From the NCBI RefSeq assembly GCF_020180945.1, contig NZ_JAIPUL010000001.1, positions 372,001-436,000 of the forward strand: a stretch of DNA of 64,000 nucleotides, read 5' to 3'. A program made the translations under genes and the position numbers. Positions 30,959 to 39,710 of this stretch are shown here, one piece after another; within the stretch, counting starts at the first letter, position 1, and every line of letters starts with the position of its first letter. This DNA comes from Lacticaseibacillus kribbianus (GTDB lineage: Bacteria; Bacillota; Bacilli; Lactobacillales; Lactobacillaceae). Under the pieces are notes generated by a model. The model searched no databases. It had not been told where the DNA came from and was given only the letters and a program-made list of their open reading frames with translations.

Positions 30959-32779
30959 TCAGTTCGCCAGTTCCAGCTGCCGGCGGATGTCGGCAATCGC
31001 CGCCTTGTCGCCGGAGAAAATGATGTGGTCGCCGAGGTGGATCTGGGTGTCGCCGTGCGGGGCGATGAAGGCGTGGTCGCGGTAGATCTGCGAGATGGTG
31101 ATCGCGTCGATGAACGGCAGGTTCTTGACCTCCAGGCCGGTGAAGCGGCGGTTGCGCACGGTGATCTCGAAGATGCCGGCGGTGGTGTCCTCGAGCATCT
31201 TCAGCGTGGATGGGGTCTCGATCAGGCTGCGCAGCATCGAGATGTTGGCCTCGAAGGTGTTGTAGACCTCGACGCCCGCCGCGGCGAGCTCGTCGTACTG
31301 GGCGTTTTCGACGTTTTTGGCCTCGAAGCGCGCGATGATGCGCGGCACCTTGGCGGCGATGGCGGTGCGGGCCAGCTGGTAGTTCTTGTCGTGGTCGAAG
31401 TAGGCGAGCATCAGGATGTCGCAGTCGAACGCCTGCGCCGCCTCCAGGTCGGCCCGGTCAAGGCCGGCGAGCTTGACGACATTGGCCTCGGAGTTGTAGG
31501 TCGCGAACTTCTCCGGGTCGTCAGTGTACAGGGTGATGTCGTACAGCCCGCGCGACAGCTGCTGGGCGATCGGCACCGTCAGCAGGTTGGTGCCGATGAA
31601 GTGCACGCGGGTCTTCTTGAAGTCCTCTTTTTCCGCGCGGTAGAAGCGGTTGAACAGGATCGGGCAGGTGATGCAGGTGATGATCGCCGCCAAGGTGAAG
31701 GCGCCGCTTTGCTGCGTGGAGACGATGCCCAGGCTGCGGCCGACGGTCAGGGTGGGGATGACCAGCGTGATGGTGGTGGAAATCAAGAACGTGCCGGCAA
31801 TCGCGTTGGTCTGGCGGAAGCGCAGGCGCAGCAGCGGCCACAGCAGCAGCTTGGCAGCCAGGAAGCCAACCAGCAGCACCGGAATCAGCGCCAGGCTCTG
31901 CGGGTCCTTCAACAGCGCCTTGAGGTCGATGTTGGCCCCGGTCATGATGAAGAAGATCGGGATGAAGAAGCCGTAGCCCAAGGAGGTTAGCTTGTCTTGC
32001 GTCTCCTCGCGCGGCCGCAGCAGCTTCATCACCATACCGGCGAGAAAGGCCCCGAGGATGTTCTCGGCGCCGACGCTTTCGGCGATCGTGACCAGCGTGA
32101 TGATCAGGAAGAACGCGAGGCGGATGTCCAGCTGCGTCGTGCTCTTGTCGATCTTGGCGAAGAACTGGTACGGCCGCCGGAACCGCAGCAAGAGCACGAT
32201 GGCGGCCAGAAAAATCACCAGCAGCCACCACACCGAGCGCGTGGCCGAGCCGTTCAGACTGGCGTAGACGGTCAGCGCGATCAGCGGCACCACCTCGCCC
32301 AGCGCCGCCAGCAACAGCATCGTCTGGCCGAACGGCTTGCTCAACAGTTCCTTTTCCTTCAGCGCGGCGATCACGACGCCCAGCGCGACGGTCGAGAAGA
32401 TGATGGTGGCAAAGCCGATGTGGGTGTACAGCCCGAGCGTCGCCAGCAGCCAGGCGAAGGCGGCGCTGGCCGCCAGCACCGCCGCGTAACCCAGCATCGC
32501 CAGCTTGGCCGGGCCGATGTGGCCGTCGCGCTTGGCCGGCTTGAACAGCGAGAAGTCGATCTCCATGCCGGAGAGGAAGATCAGGACAATCACGCCGAGC
32601 TGGCGCAGCTGCGTCAGCGTGGTGGTCGGCGTCACCCAGCCCAGCAGGCTTTGGCCCAGCACGATGCCGACGACAATCTCGGCCACCGCGGTCGGGGTGC
32701 TGGTGATGCGCAGCTTGGCCATCGCCAGCGGAATGACCAGCGCGGCGAACAGGACGATCTCAAGCGAAAAGCTTTCCAT
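30959..32779 (-). CDS. CPA2-family cation:proton antiporter with TrkA domains
   Basis: A 606-residue protein. About twelve membrane segments over residues 1-380 form the Na+/H+ exchanger fold: VVGIVLGQSLLGWV and LIFLSGMEID are typical of CPA2 (KefB/YjbQ type). A TrkA-N/RCK nucleotide-binding domain (VHFIGTNLLTVPIAQQLS, about 400-520) and a TrkA-C domain (about 530-606) follow. It would exchange K+ or Na+ for H+. The ATG at 32779 is chosen over one 12 bases upstream because the latter touches the GGAG. A short membrane-protein gene is divergent. Confidence 0.9.
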   Translation of the reverse strand: MESFSLEIVLFAALVIPLAMAKLRITSTPTAVAEIVVGIVLGQSLLGWVTPTTTLTQLRQLGVIVLIFLSGMEIDFSLFKPAKRDGHIGPAKLAMLGYAAVLAASAAFAWLLATLGLYTHIGFATIIFSTVALGVVIAALKEKELLSKPFGQTMLLLAALGEVVPLIALTVYASLNGSATRSVWWLLVIFLAAIVLLLRFRRPYQFFAKIDKSTTQLDIRLAFFLIITLVTIAESVGAENILGAFLAGMVMKLLRPREETQDKLTSLGYGFFIPIFFIMTGANIDLKALLKDPQSLALIPVLLVGFLAAKLLLWPLLRLRFRQTNAIAGTFLISTTITLVIPTLTVGRSLGIVSTQQSGAFTLAAIITCITCPILFNRFYRAEKEDFKKTRVHFIGTNLLTVPIAQQLSRGLYDITLYTDDPEKFATYNSEANVVKLAGLDRADLEAAQAFDCDILMLAYFDHDKNYQLARTAIAAKVPRIIARFEAKNVENAQYDELAAAGVEVYNTFEANISMLRSLIETPSTLKMLEDTTAGIFEITVRNRRFTGLEVKNLPFIDAITISQIYRDHAFIAPHGDTQIHLGDHIIFSGDKAAIADIRRQLELAN

Positions 32780-32855
32780 AACAGGTCTCATCTCCGGTAT
32801 AATAGTGAGTCAAAGATAAGCCAATTATACTCGAATACAAAGGAAGTGCTCGTCC

Positions 32856-33005
32856 GTGACAAGAAAATCGCTAATCGTCGGCACCTGCGTCCTGATCGGC
32901 CTGCTGGTCAGCCTCCCGTTCAAAAAAATCCTGCTGGGCGTCGCCGTCGGCCTCGCCGTGGGCTACATCCTGGAGGCCTACACGCCGCTGTTCAAGAAGC
33001 GGTAG
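32856..33005 (+). CDS. 49-residue membrane protein (GTG start)
   Basis: AAGGAAG lies 9 bases before a GTG start. The product begins MTRKSLIVGTCVLIGLLVSL, continues PFKKILLGVAVGLAVGYILE and ends YTPLFKKR: two hydrophobic helices separated by FKK, with basic ends. It is divergent from the antiporter, with a 76-base AT-rich region between the starts that holds several TATAAT-like elements on both strands. Function unknown. Confidence 0.65.
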   Translation: MTRKSLIVGTCVLIGLLVSLPFKKILLGVAVGLAVGYILEAYTPLFKKR

Positions 33006-33296
33006 CCGCGCGCTTCGGTGGTGGCGGCCGCGGCCTCCGGGCTCCGGCCGCTACATCGTGTTTAATCCCCGGTGCTGGTGTGTCCAAGGATGTCCGGTGT
33101 GGCGTTTGCGACGAGAGTTTCGATACCTAGGGGGACAGACCGGGCAGCACCTGCCACGCCAACTGACGGACAAACCTCGTTGGTGTTTGTTTGACCATCG
33201 AGCCCGAAGCGATATCAATCGTTGGACTATACGCTGCCTTGTTTTGACGCGGCGCATGACAACATTACGGTGAGGGGATTTTTCACAATCTAGCGA
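33006..33296. other. Intergenic stretch without recognisable gene
   Basis: No frame with ribosome binding site or protein-like composition. A GC-rich CCGCGGCC/CCGG-rich part at 33008-33052 resembles the flank of the neighbouring element; the rest shows nothing I can name. Confidence 0.5.
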
Positions 33297-33301
33297 CCGG
33301 A

Positions 33302-33485
33302 GGGTTCCGGGTGGGGTGGGCAGCGAAAGGATAAGCCAACCGGATGACCCGCGGGTTGTGCGGGGCATTCGCTTGGCTTATCCCGGCAGATTTGGCGACG
33401 GATAGGCGCGAAGCGACTCCGGCGCCAAATCTAGGCCCGAGACCGCGGCTCGGGCCGGCCGCGCAGCCCACCCCACCCGGAACCC
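33302..33485. repeat. Branched inverted-repeat element, copy 1
   Basis: A perfect 20-bp closing stem is formed by GGGTTCCGGGTGGGGTGGGC (33302-33321) and its complement (33466-33485). Inside lie three hairpins: GATAAGCCAA/TTGGCTTATC (33330-33339, 33373-33382) holding the core CCGGATGACCCGCGGGT; GATTTGGCG/CGCCAAATC (about 33389-33431); and GGCCCGAG/CTCGGGCC (about 33434-33456). The result is a four-way-junction architecture. The core occurs again, inverted, at 36.5 kb. Confidence 0.85.
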
Positions 33486-33602
33486 GGAGGCCGCGGCCAA
33501 TGGACGCAAGGCGGGGCTCCCCCTCTGGGCCGTTGTTTCTGCGGCCCTTTAATGGTAAGATAGTACAACGCTTTTATTTAGAAACAAGGAGGGACCTCTT
33601 CC

Positions 33603-35888
33603 ATGGCAGATCAAGAACAGGCACTGGAGCAGCAACACCTCGACGGCATCATGCGCCAGCTGGGCGAAGCCGATAAGCGGCTGAGCCAGGAGATTGAACG
33701 CACCAAGGCCGAGGAGAAGAACCTGAATCAGAACTTCTTCAGTGATTTCTCGATCAACCTCAGCAACGACGCCGAGGCCATCGAGACGGCGGCATCCATT
33801 CAGCAGCAGCAGCAGATGCTCGACGAGCGCGGCAACGCGTGGCGCCAGTCCACCCAGCTGCTGGCGACGGTGCGCCGCCTGACGGTCAACCCGTACTTCG
33901 CGCGGATCGACTTTCAGGAGGGCCAGGAGAAGCCGGAGACCATCTACATCGGCCTCGGGTCCTTCACCGACGCGCGCGGGAAGTTTCTGATCTACGACTG
34001 GCGCGCGCCGATCAGCTCGATTTACTACGACGGCGGCCTGGGGCAGGTCACCTACCAGACGCCGGACGGCCCGCAGACCGTGGACGTCGCCCTGAAGCGC
34101 CAGTTCGTGATCAAGGACGGCCAGATTCAGACGATGTTTGACACCACCGAGACCATCGGCGACCAGATGCTGCTCGAGGTGCTGGGCGAGAAGTCCGACA
34201 CCCAGATGAAAAGCATCGTGACCACCATCCAGCGCGAGCAAAACCAGATCATCCGAGACACCTCGGCCGACCTGCTGTTCGTGCAGGGGGCGGCGGGGTC
34301 GGGGAAGACCTCGGCGGTGCTTCAGCGCGTGGCCTACCTGCTGTATCGCTACCGCGGCAACCTGACGTCTAGCCAGGTAATCATGTTCAGCCCCAACCAG
34401 CTGTTCTCCGATTACATCGGCAACGTCCTGCCGGAGCTTGGCGAGCAGAACATGGTGCAGTTCACCTACTACCAGTACGTGACGCGCCGCGTGCCGAACA
34501 TCGAGGTGCAAAACCTGTTCGCCCAGTTCGAGCAGCGCCTGACCCCGGCGGCCAAAAAGGTTGCGCGCCTCAAGGGCAGCCTGGCCTTTTTCGCCGCGAC
34601 CAAGGCCTACGCGGCAACGCTGGAGCAGGGCGGCATGAAGTTTCGCGACATCAAGTTCCAGGGCCGCGTCTTCTTCTCCAAGCGCCGCATCGCCGAGATT
34701 TTTTACAGCTACAACGAGAACTACCACCTCGGCAACCGCCTGAGCGCCACCAAGGAGCGCCTGATCAACGCGCTGAACCACCGCGTCGACGCCGAGATGC
34801 GCGCCGACTGGGTGCAAGAGGCGGTCGAGGGCCTGTCCGACGAGCGCATCCGCGAGCTGCAGAGCAACGGTCCGGCCGAGTTCAAGGACTCCGACGCCGA
34901 GTACAAGTTCTTCGCCAAAAAGATCGTGATGGACGCCTTCAAGCAGATTCAGACCGCCATCGTGCGCAACCACTTCCTGAACGTCCGCGGCCAGTACGTC
35001 GCGTTCCTCAAGAACGCGCCGGTGGACCTGGCCGCGTTCGGGCTGACGCAGGCCGAGTGGGACGAGCAGGCCGCGATTTTCCTGGAGCAGTTCCGGGACC
35101 GTCAGCTGACCATGGCCGACGCGACGCCGTACCTGTACCTCTACGACCTGATGACTGGCCGCCACGGCGAGCGGAACATGCGCTACGTCTTCATCGACGA
35201 AATCCAGGACTACACGCCGTTCCAGCTGGCGTACCTCAAGACCAGCTTCCCGAAGGCCAAGTTCACGCTGCTCGGCGACTTGAACCAGGCGATTTTCACC
35301 AAGTCCGACTCGCACACGCTGATCCAGGACGTCGGCAAGCTCTTCGACCCGGACAAAACGCGCGTGGTGCAGCTGACCCAGTCGTACCGCTCGACGCGCC
35401 AGGTGACCGAGTTCACCAAGGCCATCCTGCGCTCCGGCCAGCAGATCGAGGCGTTCAACCGCCAGGGGCCGCTGCCGGTCGTGTACCTGCGCGACACCGA
35501 GCCTGCGCTGGTCTCAGCGATGCTTGAGCAGATCCACATCGACGACCTGGCCAAGCAGACCACCGCGGTGATCGCCAAGACCCTGGAAGGGGCAACGCAG
35601 GTGTATGAGGAGCTGCGGGCCGCCGGGGTGCCGGTGACGCTGATCCAAAGCGAAAACCAGCGCCTGGCCGCCGGGGTGATCGTCGTGCCGTCCTACCTGG
35701 CCAAGGGGCTGGAGTTCGACGCCGTGATCCTCTGGCAGGCCAACGCGGCCAACTTCCACGAGGAGGACGAGCGCGAGCTGCTGTACACCATCGCCAGCCG
35801 CGCGATGCACCGCCTGACCATTTTTGCCACGCCTGACCTGTCGCCGCTTCTGGCCGACATCCCGGCCGCCTTATACGAAAAGAAGTAA
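33603..35888 (+). CDS. helD: RNA polymerase recycling motor HelD
   Basis: A 761-residue UvrD/Rep-like helicase of HelD type, which removes stalled RNA polymerase from DNA and nucleic acid after transcription. The N-terminal ~70 residues are charged helices (probable coiled coil that enters the polymerase secondary channel). Walker A is VQGAAGSGKTSAVLQRVAY, motif II is FIDEIQDYTPFQL, and motif III is GDLNQAIF; further motifs SYRSTRQ and KGLEFDAVIL follow. AAGGAGG precedes the ATG. The thioesterase gene starts 3 bases after the stop. Confidence 0.9.
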   Translation: MADQEQALEQQHLDGIMRQLGEADKRLSQEIERTKAEEKNLNQNFFSDFSINLSNDAEAIETAASIQQQQQMLDERGNAWRQSTQLLATVRRLTVNPYFARIDFQEGQEKPETIYIGLGSFTDARGKFLIYDWRAPISSIYYDGGLGQVTYQTPDGPQTVDVALKRQFVIKDGQIQTMFDTTETIGDQMLLEVLGEKSDTQMKSIVTTIQREQNQIIRDTSADLLFVQGAAGSGKTSAVLQRVAYLLYRYRGNLTSSQVIMFSPNQLFSDYIGNVLPELGEQNMVQFTYYQYVTRRVPNIEVQNLFAQFEQRLTPAAKKVARLKGSLAFFAATKAYAATLEQGGMKFRDIKFQGRVFFSKRRIAEIFYSYNENYHLGNRLSATKERLINALNHRVDAEMRADWVQEAVEGLSDERIRELQSNGPAEFKDSDAEYKFFAKKIVMDAFKQIQTAIVRNHFLNVRGQYVAFLKNAPVDLAAFGLTQAEWDEQAAIFLEQFRDRQLTMADATPYLYLYDLMTGRHGERNMRYVFIDEIQDYTPFQLAYLKTSFPKAKFTLLGDLNQAIFTKSDSHTLIQDVGKLFDPDKTRVVQLTQSYRSTRQVTEFTKAILRSGQQIEAFNRQGPLPVVYLRDTEPALVSAMLEQIHIDDLAKQTTAVIAKTLEGATQVYEELRAAGVPVTLIQSENQRLAAGVIVVPSYLAKGLEFDAVILWQANAANFHEEDERELLYTIASRAMHRLTIFATPDLSPLLADIPAALYEKK

Positions 35889-35891
35889 GCC

Positions 35892-36368
35892 ATGAGAATG
35901 AGTGAAACCAAGGCCGTGACCACGCACCGCGTGTTCCCGGCGCAACTGAACGAGCACGAAACCCTGTACGGTGGCCAGCTGCTGTACTGGCTGGATGAGG
36001 CCGCAAGCGTGGCCGCGCACCGGCTGGCGCGGCGCGGCATGGCGACCGGGGCGCTGGACAACCTCCAGTTCCTGGCGCCCGGCCACCTCGGCCAGGCCAT
36101 CGAGTTCCACAGCGTGGTGACCGGCGTCGGTCGCCGCTCGATGGAGGTCTTCACCAAGGTGATCGAGGAGGACCTGGATGCGGGCTCCCACACGCTGATT
36201 GCGACGGCCTTCTCCACCTTCGTCGCCAACCCGGGCCCGGACCTCGCCACGGTCGAGGCGGACGAGCCGGAGCTGGTCGCCCTTGCCGCCGGCTACGCGA
36301 CCCGCACCGCGGCCAACCGCGCCCGGCGCCACACCCTGGACGGCGTGGACCTGAGCCTGACCGAGTAG
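35892..36368 (+). CDS. Acyl-CoA thioesterase (YkhA-like hot-dog fold)
   Basis: A 158-residue hot-dog protein. NEHETLYGGQLLYWLDEAA is the characteristic motif with the catalytic Asp; the second strand region VTGVGRRSMEVFTKVIEED is the usual beta sheet. Members hydrolyse medium- or long-chain acyl-CoA. Two ATGs six bases apart are possible starts (35892, 35898); coupling to the HelD stop makes 35892 the nearer. No strong ribosome binding site is seen. It sits in the same transcription unit as helD. Confidence 0.85.
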   Translation: MRMSETKAVTTHRVFPAQLNEHETLYGGQLLYWLDEAASVAAHRLARRGMATGALDNLQFLAPGHLGQAIEFHSVVTGVGRRSMEVFTKVIEEDLDAGSHTLIATAFSTFVANPGPDLATVEADEPELVALAAGYATRTAANRARRHTLDGVDLSLTE

Positions 36369-36387
36369 TCCGTCTGCCGCGCCCTCC

Positions 36388-36580
36388 GGCCCACGGGTCG
36401 GGGTGGGCTGTGCGGCCGGTTTCCGCCCGCCGGGCTCCAACCTAAAAGATGAGCCGACCCGGCGCCTTCGGCTTCGTGGTCGTCTCATCTTTTGCCGGAA
36501 TCAGCGGCGCGAATGCCCCGCAAGACCCGCGGGTCATCCGGGCCGCTGATTCTTTCACGGCCCACCCCGACCCGTGGGCC
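36388..36580. repeat. Branched inverted-repeat element, copy 2 (inverted)
   Basis: A perfect 21-bp closing stem is formed between 36388-36408 and 36560-36580; the stem starts GGCCCACGGGTCGGGGTGGG. Inner hairpins are AAAAGATGAG/CTCATCTTTT (36443-36452, 36484-36493), GAATCAGCGGC/GCCGCTGATTC (36498-36508, 36542-36552) holding the core ACCCGCGGGTCATCCGG, and a less regular GC-rich one near 36409-36442. The core is the reverse complement of copy 1, while closing and inner stems differ in sequence but keep pairing. Confidence 0.85.
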
Positions 36581-36705
36581 TCCGGTCGCTCCCGTGAGCG
36601 TAAGGTGACTGGGTCTCGCGTTCGCTGTTTCGACGTGAGAAGGATGGGTGCGATGGTCACCTCTGACAACAGTCGAGCCAGGTTGTTAGACTGAAGGTGC
36701 GGACT

Positions 36706-36729
36706 GGCCCCGGGAAACCGGGGCCTTTA
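36706..36729 (+). terminator. Small terminator upstream of feoA
   Basis: GGCCCCGG and CCGGGGCC form a compact 8-bp stem with a 4-base loop, followed by TTTAT. It would stop read-through from the HelD-thioesterase unit. Confidence 0.6.
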
Positions 36730-36845
36730 TGGTACAGATGTCTAGCAAAGTGACACGTGGACTTTTTTGGTGCAAAAGGCCCACAGACGGGGAAGAAAAC
36801 GCTACAATAGGCGTAGCGAATTAGCACAGTTTGGAGGGCTCAGTG

Positions 36846-37331
36846 ATGCAAGCGTTGACCGAAGTGGTGACCCCGGGAACCTTTCTCATCATGCAAGTGA
36901 CCGCGCGGCCGACGCTGGCGCGGCACCTGGCCGAGCTCGGGCTGCGCGCGGGGCAGCGGCTGACGGTGATTCAGACCAGTCGCAACGCCTCGGGGATGCT
37001 GATTTTCTTTCAGGGCCAGCGGCTGGCGGTGTCCGACGAGATTGCAGGCCAGGTTCAGGTCGCGCCGCTGCGCGAAGTCGACGACACGGCGCTGATCGCG
37101 CTGGCCGACCTGCCCGTCGGCGAGCGCGCGGTGGTCGGGCGAATCGACGGGGCCGGGCAGCTGCGCCAGCGGCTGCTCGACATGGGCCTGACCCGCGGCA
37201 CGCTGGTTCACCTGATCCGCGTCGCACCGATGGGCGATCCGCTGGAGCTGGCTGTCCGCGGCTACAAGCTGACGCTGCGGCGCCAGGACGCGCTGGCGGT
37301 GCGGGTGGAAAGGATGGCGGCAGATGAGTGA
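36846..37331 (+). CDS. feoA: FeoA with two tandem FeoA domains
   Basis: A 161-residue protein holding two SH3-like FeoA domains (about residues 8-75 and 85-160). Each begins with a Pro/Gly-type turn and GLRxGxxL-like pattern: LGLRAGQRLTVI in the first and MGLTRGTLVHLI in the second. Most FeoA proteins are about 75 residues with one domain. FeoA supports the FeoB iron transporter. GGAGGG precedes the ATG at 36846; an upstream TTG is not needed. It overlaps feoB by 8 bases. Confidence 0.85.
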   Translation: MQALTEVVTPGTFLIMQVTARPTLARHLAELGLRAGQRLTVIQTSRNASGMLIFFQGQRLAVSDEIAGQVQVAPLREVDDTALIALADLPVGERAVVGRIDGAGQLRQRLLDMGLTRGTLVHLIRVAPMGDPLELAVRGYKLTLRRQDALAVRVERMAADE

Positions 37332-39417
37332 GACCCTGGCCTTGATCGGCAACCCGAACTCGGGCAAAACGACGCTGTTCAACGCGCTGACCGGCGCGCG
37401 CCTGGCGGTCGGCAACTGGCCCGGCGTCACCGTCGAGCGCAAGGCCGGGCGGCTGAAAGCCGCCTCGGACGTCACGCTGCAGGACCTGCCCGGCACCTAC
37501 TCGCTGTCGCCGTACTCCTCAGAGGAGCTGGTGACCCGCGATTTTCTCCTGAACGGGGATCCCAGCAAGGTGATCAACGTGGTTGACGCCACCAACCTCG
37601 AGCGCAACCTGTACCTGACGCTGCAGGTGATGGAGGCGGGGCGGCCGCTGATTCTCGCGCTGAACATGATGGATGCGCTCAAGTCCATGGGGCGCACCAT
37701 CAACCTCAAGAAGCTCGGCTACGCGCTGGGGGTGCCGGTGATCGGCATTTCGGCGTTGAACCGCACCAACCTGGACGCCCTGGTGGCCACGGCGACGGCG
37801 CGCGAATCCGGCCGCTACCCGTACCCTGAGTACGACCCGCGCGTCGAGTCGGCCATCGGCATGATTGAGGCCCAGCTGACCGCGGTGCCGGCGGGGGAGC
37901 GGCGCTTCGACGCGATCCGGCTGTTCGAGCGCGACGCCGCCGTGCAAAAGGCGGTGGCGCTGACACCGGCGCAGCAGGCCGACATCGAGCAGACCATCCG
38001 GACGGCCGAGCGGCTGTTCGCCGACCGCGCCGACGCGATCATGGTCAACGCCCGGTACGATTTCATCGCCCGGGTCGTCGCGATGAGCGTGGTCGACACC
38101 GGCGACTTCGTGGAGACGGCGTCCGACCGCATCGACCGCTTCGTCACCAACCGCTGGTTCGCGCTGCCGATCTTTGCCGCGGTGATGTGGGCGGTGTACT
38201 ACCTGTCGATCCAGACGGTCGGCACGCTTGGCTCCGACTGGCTCAACGACACGGTGTTCGGCCGCTGGCTGCCCGGTGTCGCCACGCACTGGCTGACCGC
38301 CTGGCACGTCGCGGCGCCGCTGCAGTCGCTTCTGGTCGACGGGCTGATCGGCGGCCTGGGGGCGGTGCTCGGGTTCCTGCCGCAGATTGCGATGCTGTTT
38401 CTGTGTTTGGGGATTCTTGAGGACTGCGGCTACATGGCGCGCATCGCCTTTGTGATGGACCGGGTTTTCCACCGCTTCAACCTGTCGGGCAAGGCCTTCA
38501 TCCCGATGCTGATTGCGACGGGCTGCGGGGTGCCGGGCATCATGGCGACGCGCACCATCGAGTCGGACCGCGACCGGAAGATGAGCATCATGCTGACGAC
38601 GTTCATGCCGTGCTCGGCGAAGCTGACCGTGATTGCGCTGGTCGCCGGGACCTTTTTCCCCGGCCAGTCGTGGGTCGCGCCCAGCGCCTACTTCATCTCG
38701 GTGCTGGCCGTCGTCGGTTCCGGCGTGTTCCTGAAGAAAACGCGGCTGTTCGAAGGCCCGCCCGCGCCGTTCGTGATGGAGCTGCCCGCCTACCACCGGC
38801 CGCTTCTGCGCAACCTCGGCCGAAGCGTCGGCCAGCGCTCGCTCGCCTTCGTGCACAAGGCCGGCACCATCATCTTCCTGTCCTGCGTCGGCCTGTGGTT
38901 TCTCAGCAACTTCAACTGGCGCCTGCAGATGGTCCCGCAAAACGCGAGCCTGCTGCGGGACCTCGGCAACCTGCTGGCCCCGGTGTTTTCGCCTTTGGGC
39001 TTTGGCGACTGGCGGGCGACCGTCGCGACCGTCGCCGGGCTGATCGCCAAGGAGAACTGCGTGGGGACGCTGCGCATCGCCTTTGGCCCCGGCAACTTTG
39101 CGGCTCAGCTGCGCGCGACCTACGCACCGATGGGGGGCTTTGCCTTTCTGGTGTTCAACCTGCTGTGCGCGCCGTGCTTCGCGTCAATCGGCACCATGTA
39201 CAAGGAGTTCGGCCAGCGCAAGTGGACGCTGATGGCAATCGGCTATCAGACCGGCATCGCGTACCTGCTGAGCGTCGTGGTTTACCAGTCCGCGCGGCTG
39301 GTCGGCGGCCGCATCGACGGCCTCGGCCTCGCGTTCCTGCTGGTGGCCCTTGCTGCCATTGTGTACGGGCTGGTGCTCAAGCGCCCGCGGCCCGTCGCCT
39401 CGGAACAACTCGCGTAA
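37324..39417 (+). CDS. feoB: Ferrous iron transporter FeoB
   Basis: A 697-residue inner-membrane Fe2+ permease with an N-terminal G domain. G1 is GNPNSGKTT (residues 8-16), then DLPGTYSLSPYSSEE (G3 with the switch), and NMMDALKSMG (G4). The membrane half contains two Gate domains with LLIATGCGVPGIMATR-type and IAKENCVGTLR sequences. A guanine-nucleotide-dissociation-inhibitor-like helical part lies between. The operon continues with the small Cys-rich protein. The length is normal. Confidence 0.95.
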   Translation: MSETLALIGNPNSGKTTLFNALTGARLAVGNWPGVTVERKAGRLKAASDVTLQDLPGTYSLSPYSSEELVTRDFLLNGDPSKVINVVDATNLERNLYLTLQVMEAGRPLILALNMMDALKSMGRTINLKKLGYALGVPVIGISALNRTNLDALVATATARESGRYPYPEYDPRVESAIGMIEAQLTAVPAGERRFDAIRLFERDAAVQKAVALTPAQQADIEQTIRTAERLFADRADAIMVNARYDFIARVVAMSVVDTGDFVETASDRIDRFVTNRWFALPIFAAVMWAVYYLSIQTVGTLGSDWLNDTVFGRWLPGVATHWLTAWHVAAPLQSLLVDGLIGGLGAVLGFLPQIAMLFLCLGILEDCGYMARIAFVMDRVFHRFNLSGKAFIPMLIATGCGVPGIMATRTIESDRDRKMSIMLTTFMPCSAKLTVIALVAGTFFPGQSWVAPSAYFISVLAVVGSGVFLKKTRLFEGPPAPFVMELPAYHRPLLRNLGRSVGQRSLAFVHKAGTIIFLSCVGLWFLSNFNWRLQMVPQNASLLRDLGNLLAPVFSPLGFGDWRATVATVAGLIAKENCVGTLRIAFGPGNFAAQLRATYAPMGGFAFLVFNLLCAPCFASIGTMYKEFGQRKWTLMAIGYQTGIAYLLSVVVYQSARLVGGRIDGLGLAFLLVALAAIVYGLVLKRPRPVASEQLA

Positions 39418-39434
39418 AAAAAGGAGAGCTCGTT

Positions 39435-39608
39435 ATGGCTACTGTCATCATCACCGTTTTGCTGGTCGCGGCCGTCGCCGCCGTGGTCTACACCCAGTTT
39501 CTGAGCAAGAAGCGCAAGGCGGCCGGCTGCAGCAAGTGCCAAGACGTCGGCTGCCCGCTGTTCGACCAGGCCCAGCGGCTGAAGGCCAACAACCAAAAGC
39601 ACGCGTGA
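39435..39608 (+). CDS. FeoB-associated Cys-rich membrane protein
   Basis: A 57-residue protein with one membrane helix (about 4-22), a basic stretch (KKRKAA) and Cys residues in CSKCQDVGCPLFDQ. This matches the FeoB-associated Cys-rich family, often annotated in place of FeoC in lactobacilli; it may bind iron or a cofactor. AAGGAG precedes the ATG at 39435, 17 bases after the feoB stop. Confidence 0.85.
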   Translation: MATVIITVLLVAAVAAVVYTQFLSKKRKAAGCSKCQDVGCPLFDQAQRLKANNQKHA

Positions 39609-39710
39609 GGCCGACCGCGCGGCAGCCCGATTGCTGCCGCGGCCGGTTCCTGCACCGTTTTCCCCGCACCCTGGCACGCCTCGGCGTGACCCCATTCAAT
39701 CGAGGACATC

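Noticed and set aside
32780-32855. Defined divergent promoters between the antiporter and the 49-residue protein genes
   Set aside because: Several TATAAT-like elements exist on both strands, but none pairs with a -35 at 16-18 bases, so no promoter was called.
33302-36580. Composite transposon carrying helD and the thioesterase gene between inverted elements
   Set aside because: No transposase is present, helD is a usual chromosomal gene and no target-site duplication is visible. The elements are more likely independent insertions or fixed structures.
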